This document shows, piece by piece, positions 16,367 through 29,470 of a stretch of 64,000 nucleotides of DNA (its first letter is position 1; the number at the start of each line of letters is the position of its first letter). The stretch is from positions 418,501-482,500 of the forward strand of contig JAUHXU010000001.1 in the NCBI GenBank assembly GCA_030426805.1. The letters run 5' to 3'. A program made the position numbers and the translations under genes. Below the pieces are notes generated by a model. That model did no database searches. It had not been told where the DNA came from and was given only the letters and a program-made list of their open reading frames with translations. This DNA is from a bacterium (GTDB lineage: Bacteria; Planctomycetota; JAFGQW01).

Positions 16367-16973
16367 ATGTGCGAGACGATGCGCAATTCGAGGCTGTGGT
16401 CCACAACGCTGGCACCCCAGGAGGACGACACGCACCGCGATGCTCGTGATCGACTGCGAGCTACGTTGCTGCGCTCCCGTGAGCACGCGCACTCGCTCGT
16501 GTCAGAGGTCGCGCGAGATCTTCCCACCTACACAGTTCACGACATCTCTCACCTTGACGCACTGTGGGAGATGGCGGACCTGCTACTGGGGCGCGAGCAA
16601 GACCTGAATCCCGCGGAAGCGTTCGTGTTCGGCCAGGCGGTCCTGTTTCACGACGCAGCGATGTCCTTGGCCGTCGCACGATTCGACCGCGACATCGCCG
16701 GGGACCCTCTGTGGCGCGACCTTGTGACGCGGGGGAACGTCGCGGAGCCTCCGGAGATGCACCCGACGTGCGCCGGGCGCAAGCGGAGCTCTACGCAACT
16801 GCAGAGTTCCTACGGCTCCGCCACGCCGAGTTCGCTGGGAAGCTCCCGCACTCCTCGTGGCGTCAGGCGGTAGCGGTAACACGGTCCGCGTGATCGAAGA
16901 CGGGGACCTGCGAGACGCATACGGTTCGATAATCGGTCGCATCGCACACAGCCATTGGTGGCCGGTGGAGTAG
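16367..16973 (+). pseudogene. Decayed HD-domain (Cas3-like/HD-ATPase) protein, two frameshifts
   Basis: The first frame (ATG 16367) encodes LPTYTVHDISHLDALWEMAD and LNPAEAFVFGQAVLFHDAAM, an HD phosphohydrolase signature like the N-terminus of large HD-domain ATP-binding proteins. Around 16760-16785 the family-like text moves to a second frame (RAQAELYATAEFLRLRHAEF). Near 16865 it moves to a third (GSGNTVRVIEDGDLRDAYG then IGRIAHSHWWPVE), ending at TAG 16973. Three consecutive frames with continuous homology-like text mean a broken gene, truncated at its C-terminus. Sequencing error is the alternative for either shift. Confidence 0.7.
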
Positions 16974-17659
16974 TCGTGACCCACGCGCTCGGTCCAGCAA
17001 GCGAGATGTCCGGGGCCCGCTGGCGTTGACGCAGAGAGGGGCTTGGGATACCGTCGCGGGGAGGTCACAATGTTGGCTACGACCAGGCGCCGACCGATTG
17101 CGCGCGACGCGCGAAAGTGGAGCCGCGTTCCATCGCGGCACTACCGACGCGGAAGGTAGAAGGAAGTCACGCGCCCTCGATCGGCGCCGTTTCCTCCAGT
17201 ATCAGGCACGCACCGCGTCCTGACGCCGTTCGGTCGCGAAGGGAAATCTCTTCACACGCCGGACCAGTGTTCAACGCCACTTCGTGTTGACCCACGGCGC
17301 TACTCCCGGCGATACTGGAGTTCTTCCTTCAAACCTGCCCGGCAAGACTATCTCCTTGTCCCTTGCCGGGTCTTTTTCTGTACAGGCGACCCATGCACGT
17401 GCCTCCGAGCGCAACGGCGCGAACCCGAGGCGGTTCCTCTGATCAACGGGGTCCCCGTCGAGAACGACTTCGACAACCAAACAGACATCGAGCAGGCCGC
17501 GGCTGCGCGGGGGCGCGCGGGCTTCCGCCGCGCGTATCCTGATTACCTCGCCGTGGCTGTCAGGACGCGCAGGCACGCGGGCCGGTCGCGCAGCAGTCGA
17601 CGGGGTACCCAGCCTGACGCGAGACCCGATTCCCCACGGCGACGTGTGGGTCTATAAGT
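16974..17659. other. Long stretch without a supported gene
   Basis: This 686-bp stretch between the HD pseudogene and the copper region has only short frames with no family-like text. It contains one clear terminator (17338-17377). Its position between a dead gene and a probable gene fragment suggests decayed island DNA. Confidence 0.5.
17338..17377 (+). terminator. Rho-independent terminator
   Basis: CCCGGCAAG pairs perfectly with CTTGCCGGG around a 15-base loop and is followed by TCTTTTT on the plus strand. No intact plus-strand gene precedes it, so it may once have ended the decayed gene upstream. Today it insulates the copper genes from it. Confidence 0.8.
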
Positions 17660-17953
17660 ATGGCCCCGCGCGAGAGTGAACCTCCATGTTCGACAGTCAC
17701 CAAGGGGATGCGCGACACGACCGCGATGGGAATACCGATCCCGGAGAACAGTGTTCCGATGGCCAAGATCAAGGGCGGCCTCACTGCCGCCATCGGGCTC
17801 GGCGGCATGGCGGGCGTGATGAAGGTGCGCAACGACGTGACCGACGAGCAACTCGCGCGCGGGGATGACGTGGGGTGGTACGATCCGCCGGAAGGCACAC
17901 GCGCGCGCCGCGCGACGGACGCCGAACTACGACGCGATGGCGTGAAACCGTAG
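17660..17953 (+). CDS. Possible C-terminal remnant of a multicopper oxidase
   Basis: The 97-residue frame ends three bases before the copper ATPase start. Residues 24-80 read IPIPENSVPMAKIKGG, IGLGGMAGVMKVRND and DVGWYDPPEGTRA. This layout (PENxxPM, GGMxxVxKVR, DxGWYxxPxGT) is what I expect at the extreme C-terminus of CopA/PcoA-like or related multicopper oxidases. The copper-binding histidine motifs are absent, so this is probably a 3' gene fragment. ATG at 17660 or 17726 could still be used. The assignment rests on remembered family style and needs a profile search. A separate full multicopper oxidase lies at 21510. Confidence 0.4.
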   Translation: MAPRESEPPCSTVTKGMRDTTAMGIPIPENSVPMAKIKGGLTAAIGLGGMAGVMKVRNDVTDEQLARGDDVGWYDPPEGTRARRATDAELRRDGVKP

Positions 17954-17956
17954 CGA

Positions 17957-20290
17957 ATGGCCGCGCACACGCTTTCGCAACACCGACGGCACGACGCGAG
18001 CGGCGATCGCGATCCCGTCTGCGGCATGACCGTGACCGCGCCCGACGCGCGGGCGCACGAGTACGACGGGACGACGTTCCGATTCTGCAGCACGGGCTGC
18101 TTCGAGGAGTTCGTTCGAGACCCGAAACGCTGGATCGAACTGGAACCCCCGGAACGGAAACCCGTCCCGCGGGGCACACGCTACACCTGCCCCATGCACC
18201 CGGAAATCGTCCGGGACGAGCCGGGCGACTGCCCGATCTGCGGGATGGCACTGGAGGCCATGGGCGCACCCGCAGACGCCGAGGACGGCGAGCTGACCCG
18301 GATGCGGCGCGCGTTCCGGATCGCGGTTCCGCTCACCGCCGCGGTTCTTGCGATCGCGATGGGCGACATGGTCCCGGGGATCCACGTGCGGGCGTGGCTC
18401 GGCGACGCGGCGTTCGGCTGGGCCCAGGCGCTCTTGTCCGCACCCGTGCTGTTCTACTGCGGCTGGCCGTTCCTCGTTCGGGCGTGGCGCTCGATCGGCA
18501 ATCGCCGCGCGAACATGTGGACGCTGATCGGCCTCGGCACGCTCGCGGCCTATGGCGTGTCGCTGTTCGCGCTACTCGCCCCGAGTGCGCTCCCGCACGC
18601 ATTTCGCGAACACGGCGGGGCGGTGCCCCTCTACTTCGAGGCGGCGGCGGTCATCATCACGCTCGTACTGCTCGGGCAGGTGCTCGAACTTCGCGCTCGT
18701 GGTCGCACGTCGGCGGCCCTCCGCAGTCTCCTCGACCTCGCCCCCCCCACGGCGCGGCGCATCACCGATGACGGTGACGACGAAGAAGTCCCGCTCGACT
18801 CGATTCGCCGAGGCGATCGACTCCGCGTACGCCCCGGCGAGAAGATCCCGGTCGACGGCACGGTCGAGTCGGGACGATCGTCGGTCGATGAATCGATGAT
18901 CACCGGCGAGCCCATTCCACAGGACAAGACCGACGGCGATACCGTCACGGGCGGCACCGTCAACGGCACCGGCGCGTTCGTGATGAGCGCCGATGCGGTC
19001 GGTGACGAAACGCTGCTCGCCCGAATCGTCGACCTCGTGGCGCACGCGCAACGCTCGCGTGCACCGATCCAGGCGCTCGCGGACCGAGTCTCGTCGTGGT
19101 TCGTCCCGGCCGTCCTCATCATCGCCGGGCTCGCGTTCGCGGCCTGGGCGTGGCTCGGCCCTTCGCCTGCGCTCGCCCACGCGGTACTCGCCGCGATCTC
19201 GGTCCTCGTCGTGGCGTGCCCGTGCGCGCTCGGGCTCGCCACGCCGATGTCGGTGATGGTCGGCGTCGGACGCGGGGCCAACGAAGGGGTGCTGATCCGC
19301 GATGCCGAGTCACTCGAACGATTCGAGCGGGTCGACGTGTTGCTCTGCGACAAGACGGGCACGTTGACCGAAGGGCGTCCCGCGCTCGAAGCCATCGAGC
19401 CGGCCGACGGATTCGACGAGTCGACGATACTCGAGACGGTCGCGTCGCTGGAGGCCGCAAGCGAGCATCCCCTCGCACAAGCGATTGTCGAGGGCGCACG
19501 CGAGCGCGGGATCGAACCGGCGTCCGTCGAGGGCTTCGAGTCGCATACGGGGCGTGGTGTCGTGGGTCGAGTCGATGGCCGAGACGTCCTCGTCGGCAAC
19601 GCGCGATTGCTGGACGAGGCAGACGTGTCGATCGAGAAGCCGACCGAGCAAGCGGTGGCGCGGCGACAGTCGGCGGGCGAGACCGTGATGCTCGTCGCGA
19701 TCGATGGCCGATCTGCCGGGCTCATCGCCGTGGCCGACCCGGTCAAGCCCTCGACCGCCGACGCCGTCCGCGCGCTCCACGACGCCGGCATCCGAATCGT
19801 GATGTTGACCGGCGACAATGCGCGAACCGCCTCGGCCGTTGCCGCGCGACTGGGCATCGACGAGGTGCACGCGGACGCATTGCCGGAGGACAAGCACGCG
19901 TTTGTCGAACGCGAGCAGGCGGCCGGCCGCGTCGTCGCGATGGCCGGCGACGGCGTGAACGACGCGCCCGCGCTCGCCCGCGCCGACGTCGGGATCGCGA
20001 TGGGCACGGGCACCGACGTCGCGATGGAGTCTGCGAGCGTCACGCTCGTCCGCGGCGACCTGCGCGGCATCGCGAAGGCGCAGCGGCTATCCCGGCTGAC
20101 GATGCGCAACATCCGCCAGAATCTCTGGTTCGCGTTCATCTACAACGCCGCCGGCGTACCGGTCGCCGCGGGGGTCTTGTATCCGCTCACCGGGTGGCTG
20201 CTCTCGCCGATGTTCGCAGCCGCAGCGATGAGCCTCAGCTCGGTGTCGGTGATCGCCAACGCTTTGCGCCTTCGACACACGGATCTCTGA
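17957..20290 (+). CDS. copA: Cu(I)/Ag(I)-exporting P1B-1-type ATPase with YHS and heavy-metal-binding domains
   Basis: A 777-residue ATPase. Residues 18-60 are a YHS domain ([20 protein letters not shown]). Residues 75-97 are a heavy-metal-binding domain ([15 protein letters not shown]). Eight membrane helices follow, with the CPC ion site in [13 protein letters not shown] in the actuator, phosphorylated DKTGTLTEG and hinge [17 protein letters not shown] in the seventh helix and MSLSSVS in the eighth are the Cu+ class residues. It pumps monovalent copper or silver from the cytosol. Instead of the common ferredoxin-like HMA domain it carries the YHS/HMBD head, like SilP-type pumps. The ATG lies 3 bases after the preceding fragment. 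Confidence 0.93.
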   Translation: MAAHTLSQHRRHDASGDRDPVCGMTVTAPDARAHEYDGTTFRFCSTGCFEEFVRDPKRWIELEPPERKPVPRGTRYTCPMHPEIVRDEPGDCPICGMALEAMGAPADAEDGELTRMRRAFRIAVPLTAAVLAIAMGDMVPGIHVRAWLGDAAFGWAQALLSAPVLFYCGWPFLVRAWRSIGNRRANMWTLIGLGTLAAYGVSLFALLAPSALPHAFREHGGAVPLYFEAAAVIITLVLLGQVLELRARGRTSAALRSLLDLAPPTARRITDDGDDEEVPLDSIRRGDRLRVRPGEKIPVDGTVESGRSSVDESMITGEPIPQDKTDGDTVTGGTVNGTGAFVMSADAVGDETLLARIVDLVAHAQRSRAPIQALADRVSSWFVPAVLIIAGLAFAAWAWLGPSPALAHAVLAAISVLVVACPCALGLATPMSVMVGVGRGANEGVLIRDAESLERFERVDVLLCDKTGTLTEGRPALEAIEPADGFDESTILETVASLEAASEHPLAQAIVEGARERGIEPASVEGFESHTGRGVVGRVDGRDVLVGNARLLDEADVSIEKPTEQAVARRQSAGETVMLVAIDGRSAGLIAVADPVKPSTADAVRALHDAGIRIVMLTGDNARTASAVAARLGIDEVHADALPEDKHAFVEREQAAGRVVAMAGDGVNDAPALARADVGIAMGTGTDVAMESASVTLVRGDLRGIAKAQRLSRLTMRNIRQNLWFAFIYNAAGVPVAAGVLYPLTGWLLSPMFAAAAMSLSSVSVIANALRLRHTDL

Positions 20291-20348
20291 AGGCACGTCC
20301 TCCAAGGGTGCGCAGGCAGCGCCTCGAAACGGGCGGTCTTGCCACCCT

Positions 20349-21140
20349 TCAGTCGCGACGCTTTGCTGCCCGAATGTGGTGGGCTTCCGTGTATGGGGAT
20401 GTACGGTAGCCCGTGGCGCCGCACACCTCAGCGACCGAGAACCCTGCGTTCCGAAGCTCCTCCAGATAGACCCTACCTGGTATCGCCCCGGCAATTCAGC
20501 TCGACCAAGCCTCGGGACGGGACAGCACCTCGGGCGGCACAGTGTCTGTCCTGAGAAGATCGGCAGCCGCGAAGACGCCGGCGACCGCGAGGACACGATT
20601 GATCTCGCGGAAGGCCAGCCGCTTGTTCGGCATCAGATTCAACACACCGTTCGAAATGACCACGTCGAACGACCTGCCAGCGAACGGTAACGCCTCGACA
20701 TCACCCTCCACGAAGGCAACAACGGATCGCGTTTCATCATCCACGACGCTCCGCGTCGCAAGAACGACGAGCTCCCGGGTGAGGTCAAGCCCGACCACGA
20801 TTCCGTCACTGCCAACGAGTTTGGCGGCGACATGGACATCGAATCCTGCGCCACAGCCGAGGTCGAGCACGCGGTGACCAGGTCGAACCGGGTGGACGAG
20901 AAACGGGTTTCCCACGCCAACGAATCGATGGACAACGTCTTCGGGGACGCCCGTTAGCCAATCGTCATCGTAGCCAAGTTGCACTGCACTCTCGCGCCCG
21001 ACAGGGTACGGGAAATGCCCCTCCGGCTGCCTCGCGACCGCCCGATACTTGTCCCGGATCTCACCGTGCTGTGCTGCACGATCAGGCTGGTTGTCGCCCA
21101 AGCGCTCGTCACTCCTGGATGGCCTCGCGAGTTGCCTCAT
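20349..21140 (-). CDS. ArsM-like SAM methyltransferase with in-frame TGA (candidate selenoprotein)
   Basis: From ATG 21140 the protein reads as a class I methyltransferase of the arsenite-methyltransferase type: HFPYPVGRESAVQLGY, VGVGNPF, the SAM motif VLDLGCGAGFD and VISNGVLNLMPNK. The frame meets TGA at 20498-20496 directly after RPEAWSS. The same frame then continues with IAGAIPGRVYLEELRNAGF and ATGYRTSPYTEAHHIRAAK to a TGA at 20349. In ArsM proteins the context W-x-x-C-x-x-G-A carries a conserved arsenic-binding cysteine exactly here. A structured hairpin follows the TGA. Either selenocysteine replaces cysteine (263 residues, Sec215) or a Cys-to-stop mutation truncated the gene. ATG 21182 is an alternative start. 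It is convergent with the copper ATPase. Confidence 0.65.
20451..20491 (-). other. Candidate bacterial SECIS hairpin after the in-frame TGA
   Basis: Four bases after the TGA the mRNA can fold into a lower 7-bp stem (CCGGGGC with GCTTCGG, two G-U pairs), a symmetric 4x4 internal loop and an upper 8-bp stem. The upper stem is CCAGGTAG with CTATCTGG, and the apex is GGT. The top reads AGGGUCU, close to the AGGUCU apex of E. coli fdhF. The apical loop begins 23 bases after the TGA, inside the distance range accepted for bacterial SECIS elements. Confidence 0.6.
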
Positions 21141-21181
21141 CGATTTGGATCGTGCGGATTGTATCAAGGCTGCTTCACACA

Positions 21182-21204
21182 TTCGCGCCGAGTCTCGGCG
21201 CGAA
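21182..21204. promoter_or_regulatory. Perfect 23-bp palindrome upstream of the ArsM-like gene (operator candidate)
   Basis: TTCGCGCCGAG-T-CTCGGCGCGAA is a perfect 11-bp inverted repeat with one central base. It lies about 40 bases upstream of ATG 21140. A -10-like TACAAT stands between them on the minus strand. It could be bound by an ArsR- or TetR-like repressor, though no such gene is adjacent. Confidence 0.5.
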
Positions 21205-21509
21205 CGCGGGGAAAGGGACCGTGCAGCGGCGCGCTCAAGATCCGCCCGGCGATCTTGAAGGGCCCGTCATGGTCAAGCGAAATCCCGCCGAGACTTGCAT
21301 CACGAACCGCCCTCGTGCCGAGATGCACGCCTCACCGTCGACTCAAGACGCCAACGTCGAAGACGAGAGAGCGCTCATGTTGCAGGCTCGTACCGGCCTT
21401 GGCGACCAGGATCGCGACCCTCGCTCCAGATTCTCATCCAGATCTCACGTGCGACGGTGCGGCACGCGACACTACGATGCAACCATGACAACCCCAAGGA
21501 GGAAGATCG
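21205..21509. other. Intergenic region before the multicopper oxidase
   Basis: About 305 bases between the divergent ArsM-like and multicopper oxidase genes. I see no reading frame with family-like text. A strong Shine-Dalgarno (AAGGAGGAAG) at about 21495-21504 serves the oxidase. No sigma54 box of the kind found elsewhere in the island is visible. Confidence 0.5.
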
Positions 21510-23243
21510 ATGTACGCGAAGTCGCTCGCCGCAATGCGAATCGGCACATGCCTCGTCGCCCTCGTCGCGCCGTTACTCCCAGCGCAGGCCCCGAAACGCT
21601 TCCGGTTGGTCGCCGCCCCCGGGACGATCTCGATTGAGCCGGGTCGATCGGTCGGTGCCTGGACCTACAACGGTCAGCTCCCAGGCCCCACGCTTCGCGT
21701 GACCGAAGGCGATCGCGTTCAGATCACATTCGTAAACAACACGCCCGACGTTTCGATCGTGCACTGGCACGGCCTGCAGATTCCGAGCGGGATGGACGGG
21801 GTGCCCGGAATCTCGAGGCCGGCCGTCGAGCCTGGTCAGGAGTTCACGTACGACTTCATCGCGCGTCCGGCCGGCACGCACATGTTCCATTCCCACTCGA
21901 GGTTTCAGATGGACCGCGGCCTATATGGTGCGTTGATCATCGACCCGAAGAACGGCGGCGACCCACGCTTCGATCGCGAGTACACCGTCGTGCTCGACGA
22001 CTGGCTCTCGGGCGCTCCGGTCGCCGGACGCGACCCGGTCTATTCTACGTATCTGATCAACGGCAAGACGAGCGTCGGCCAGGCACCTCTCCGAGCGAAG
22101 CTCGGGGATCGAATCCGGCTGCGCTTCATCAACGCGTCATCCGGCACGAACTACGTCGTCGCGCTGGATGGGCACCCGATGACGGTCACCCACACCGATG
22201 GCCACCTCGTTCGCCCCGTCACCGTCGACGCGATTCCGATCGGAATCGGCGAGCGCTACGACGTGATCGTGAACGCGAACAACACGGGCGCCTGGAGCAT
22301 CGCGGCGGCGGGCCTTCGCAACCGCAGCCGTACACTGGTTCGTGCGATTCTGGCCTACGACGGATCGACTGCACCGATCCCCAGCCCGACCTACGTGCCG
22401 CCTTTCCTGTCGAGCGGCCGGTTGCTCAGTTACTCACAGCTCGCGAGCGCGTCGCCGGTGCCTCCGATCAGTCTCTCTCCGAACCGCACGCACGACCTGA
22501 CTTTGGCCGGCGGGATGATGAGCTACGTCTGGACGATCAACGCCCAGGCCTATCCGGCGGCGCCGCCGCTCCCGGTGCAGGCTGGCGAATCGGTCCGGAT
22601 GATCCTTCGGAATCGCTCGATGCACGACCACCCGATGCACATCCACGGCCACGTATTCCGGCTGCTGAACACCGCCGGCGGAACGACCGCACCACCGGTG
22701 AAGGACACGGTGCTCGTGCCGCGCGGGATGATGTCCGGCGCCATCCATGTCGAGACCATTGCCGACAATCCCGGGAACTGGGCGTTCCACTGCCATCACC
22801 TCTACCATTCGGAAGCGGGCATGTTCCGCCTCGTGCAATACGTGAACGGCGACGCGGACGCGGACGGTCTGGCGGACGGCGACGACCTCGATCCCCTGAG
22901 CGCGTACCCGGTCCTCGCAACCGACGCGCTCGGTCAGGGATACCGTGTCGGCACGATCACGCGGCTCGACGTCCAGTGGCGACCCGGCGAGGTCGTTGAC
23001 TTCTTCGTCGGACTCGAATCCCCCCCGGTGCACCTCGGCCTGCTCGGACGCCTAGAACTCTGGCCGTTCGTAGGCGTCGGCCGGGCGGTTGTGGACCAGA
23101 CCAGGTACGCCCGCGTGCCGCTGGCTATTCCGAACGCGACCGCGCTCCGCGGAGTCCGGGTCGCCTTCCAGGCGGTGGCGACCCACGCCACGCTGTCTCC
23201 GGGGGCACGAATATCGACGCGCGGGGTCGTCGTAGTGCGGTAA
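21510..23243 (+). CDS. Secreted multicopper oxidase
   Basis: A 577-residue protein with a signal peptide (about residues 1-26). All four copper-ligand blocks are present: HWHG (85-88), HSHS (127-130), HPMHIHGH near 375 and HCHHLYHSEAGM near 430. In the last, Cys, His and Met form the type 1 site. Such enzymes oxidise Cu(I) to the less toxic Cu(II) or oxidise organic substrates with O2 in the periplasm. After the oxidase core comes an aspartate-rich segment (DADADGLADGDDLD, possibly Ca-binding) and a 110-residue beta-rich tail ending RGVVVVR, an extension typical of planctomycete secreted proteins. AAGGAGG precedes ATG 21510. It converges with the Cus-like operon. Confidence 0.92.
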   Translation: MYAKSLAAMRIGTCLVALVAPLLPAQAPKRFRLVAAPGTISIEPGRSVGAWTYNGQLPGPTLRVTEGDRVQITFVNNTPDVSIVHWHGLQIPSGMDGVPGISRPAVEPGQEFTYDFIARPAGTHMFHSHSRFQMDRGLYGALIIDPKNGGDPRFDREYTVVLDDWLSGAPVAGRDPVYSTYLINGKTSVGQAPLRAKLGDRIRLRFINASSGTNYVVALDGHPMTVTHTDGHLVRPVTVDAIPIGIGERYDVIVNANNTGAWSIAAAGLRNRSRTLVRAILAYDGSTAPIPSPTYVPPFLSSGRLLSYSQLASASPVPPISLSPNRTHDLTLAGGMMSYVWTINAQAYPAAPPLPVQAGESVRMILRNRSMHDHPMHIHGHVFRLLNTAGGTTAPPVKDTVLVPRGMMSGAIHVETIADNPGNWAFHCHHLYHSEAGMFRLVQYVNGDADADGLADGDDLDPLSAYPVLATDALGQGYRVGTITRLDVQWRPGEVVDFFVGLESPPVHLGLLGRLELWPFVGVGRAVVDQTRYARVPLAIPNATALRGVRVAFQAVATHATLSPGARISTRGVVVVR

Positions 23244-23254
23244 GCGGCTCCGCG

Positions 23255-27130
<3,876 letters not shown>

Positions 27131-27148
27131 CGTCGCTTCCTGAAACCC

Positions 27149-29470
27149 TTAGCGGCCGTCGGCCGGTGTGGCCGTGGGGAGAACCCCTTGCTCGGCGAGC
27201 TTGGCGAGGTACTTCTTCGGGTCGGCATTGAACTTCTCGATGCACGGTGGGCAACAGAAGTAGACGCGCTGCCCCTCGTGGTCCGTGAACACCTCGCGGT
27301 CGATCTCGTTGCCCATGACCGGACAGACCGTCTGCGGCTTGCACGGGCCGGCGATCCCAGCGGCGAATGTCGCGGTTCGCTCACCACACGCGTACATCGC
27401 GTCCCCGTAGTACGGGTTTGCGGTCTCCGTGGCTTCCTGCAGCCAATTCGCGCCTCGGTCGTCAAAGGCCATCGAGCAGCGAAACTGGTGGAGCTTGCCT
27501 TCCGCGATACCGAACGTGCCGACCACCGCGATCGCACCGTCGGACAGCGTTGAAAACGCTTCGCGTGCGGCGCTGAGGTCGGCAGCCGCTGCGACCGCCC
27601 CGGCGCTCTGCGTCAGCCCAGCCGACTCCTTCATCCAACGTTCGTGCGCGTCGCCGGTGAGAGACCTCATGTCGATAGCGCCGATCGCGCTCGCCATTTT
27701 TCCCGCCGCGCTCTTCGCAGCGGCCAAGTCGTCCTTGCTCAGCGCGCGGTGCGTATCCACATACGCGTCGAGCGCCGGGGCGAGCTCACGGCGAAACGCA
27801 TCGCCCGCCCTCGTGAACACCGCGGGGGCCTGCCGTTTGCCGGTAGACTCACCGCCGGGCGCACCGCCGTGATGCTGATGGCCGCCGGCCGGCGCGCCGC
27901 CTTCCGGGTTCATCATGCTCGGCTTGGCCCGGATCTGTATCGCGCTGTCGATCTTGAAGTTGCCGTTGACCACGACGAGTTCGCCCGCTTCGAGGCCGCT
28001 GCGCACGGTGTAGTGATTCCCCGCGCGTGGTCCGAGTTGGATCACGCGCCCTTCGTAAGCGCCCGGCTTGTCCGGCACTTTGACGTAGACGACCGCACGC
28101 GTCCCGGTGATCAACGGAGCCGCGGCGGGAATCACCAAGGGCGCTTCTGCCGCGGCGGCGTCGGCGGCGACGTAACCGAGCGTCTCGGCGCGCACCAACG
28201 GCGCCCCGCAGATGTCGCACAGTCCCGGCTCGTCCCGGACGATCTCCGGATGCTTCGGACTGATCCACTTGCCGGCGAGCGACGGATCCATCACCTTGCC
28301 GCCGGCGGCGATCTTCGATCGGACCACGCCGCGCACGAACATCTCAGGCTTCAGCCGCCCATCCGAGTTCGGCACGTTGACGCGAACCTTCACCGTCCGC
28401 GTGCGACCGCTGAGGACCGGATCCTCGAACGCGATCTTTCCGACGAACGTCTCCCCCGGATAGGCCTCGGTCGTGAACTCGACCGACTGACCGTATCGCA
28501 CCCACGACAGGTCGGATTCATATGCGTCGAGTTTCACCCACACCTGCGTCAGGTCCGCGATCGTGTAAATGCGCGTCCCGGTCGCGACGTACATCCCCTC
28601 CAGTGCGTTCTTGTGGACCACGATCCCGCTCATCGGGGCGAGAATCGTCATGTGGTCGGAAGGCGTGCCGCGCCGCTCGATCTCCGCGATCTGCTCCGCG
28701 GTCAGCCCCCAGAGGCGGAGTTTCTCGCGGACCGCGTCGACCGTTCGCTTCGCCGTCTCGCGCATGCTCGGCAACTCGCTCGACTCGAGCCGTTTGACCG
28801 CACGCTTTGCCTGAAACAACTCCTCCTGCGCGGACAGCAACTCCGGACTGTAGACGAAGACGAGTTTGTCGCCCTTCTTCACCGGCACGCCCGTGTAGTC
28901 CACGTAGAGGCGATCGAGCCGCCCCGGAACCCACGACGTGATGTACGCGACCCGAGTCTCGTCATACTCGACCTTGCCGACCATCCGAATCTCGGCCTCC
29001 ACGAACCGCCGTTCCGCCCGGGCGACCTGGATGTCGGCGAGCTTCTCCGCCGTCGGCGACAGCTTCAGCTGTCGGGGAGCGTCATCGTCGCCCCCTTCGG
29101 TCTTCACCTCCACCATTTCCATGCCGCAGATCGGACACTTGCCGGGCCGCGGCAGCGGCGGGACGCACATCATCGAGCACGCGTACTTCGGGGGCTCCTT
29201 CTGCGTCACCGGCGCGTCGCGCTTCATCGGCACGAGCTCCATGCCGCACTTCGGGCAGTTGCCCGGAGCTGAGCGAATGATCTCCGGATGCATGGAGCAG
29301 GTCCACTGCTGCGGCGCCTCGGCGGCCTCGATGGCCTCGGACGCCGTGGGGCTGGCGCGCTCGTCGGCCGACGGCCTCCCCAACCAGTAGCCGACGACGA
29401 ACACGGCCACGAGGACGATGGCGAGGCCGGCCTTCGCGGTCGCGGCCCTCAACACTCGCTGGATACTCAC
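27149..29470 (-). CDS. cusB: CusB-like periplasmic adaptor with HMBD, DUF3347-like and YHS/TRASH domains
   Basis: A 773-residue membrane fusion protein, much longer than CusB (about 400). One N-terminal membrane helix (residues 15-30) is followed by two metal-binding motifs (WTCSMHPEI with CPKCGM, YACSMMC with CPICGM). A typical adaptor barrel/lipoyl/hairpin region (GRLDRLYVDYTGVPVKKGD) comes next, then a third metal motif inside it (SPKHPEI, CDICGA). A helical domain like DUF3347 lies at about 560-690. The C-terminal TRASH-like domain has YFCCPPCIEKF. It can deliver metal to the pump and link to TolC. GTG start overlaps the TolC gene stop (GTGA). Confidence 0.9.
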   Translation of the reverse strand: MSIQRVLRAATAKAGLAIVLVAVFVVGYWLGRPSADERASPTASEAIEAAEAPQQWTCSMHPEIIRSAPGNCPKCGMELVPMKRDAPVTQKEPPKYACSMMCVPPLPRPGKCPICGMEMVEVKTEGGDDDAPRQLKLSPTAEKLADIQVARAERRFVEAEIRMVGKVEYDETRVAYITSWVPGRLDRLYVDYTGVPVKKGDKLVFVYSPELLSAQEELFQAKRAVKRLESSELPSMRETAKRTVDAVREKLRLWGLTAEQIAEIERRGTPSDHMTILAPMSGIVVHKNALEGMYVATGTRIYTIADLTQVWVKLDAYESDLSWVRYGQSVEFTTEAYPGETFVGKIAFEDPVLSGRTRTVKVRVNVPNSDGRLKPEMFVRGVVRSKIAAGGKVMDPSLAGKWISPKHPEIVRDEPGLCDICGAPLVRAETLGYVAADAAAAEAPLVIPAAAPLITGTRAVVYVKVPDKPGAYEGRVIQLGPRAGNHYTVRSGLEAGELVVVNGNFKIDSAIQIRAKPSMMNPEGGAPAGGHQHHGGAPGGESTGKRQAPAVFTRAGDAFRRELAPALDAYVDTHRALSKDDLAAAKSAAGKMASAIGAIDMRSLTGDAHERWMKESAGLTQSAGAVAAAADLSAAREAFSTLSDGAIAVVGTFGIAEGKLHQFRCSMAFDDRGANWLQEATETANPYYGDAMYACGERTATFAAGIAGPCKPQTVCPVMGNEIDREVFTDHEGQRVYFCCPPCIEKFNADPKKYLAKLAEQGVLPTATPADGR

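Noticed and set aside
16367..16973. Selenocysteine or programmed frameshifting in the HD-domain gene
   Set aside because: The breaks are two changes of frame, not an in-frame TGA, and no slippery site is visible; decay or sequencing error explains it better.
18631..20139. 500-codon minus-strand frame opposite the copper ATPase
   Set aside because: Antisense shadow rich in Ser/Ala/Thr; all catalytic P-type ATPase motifs are on the plus strand.
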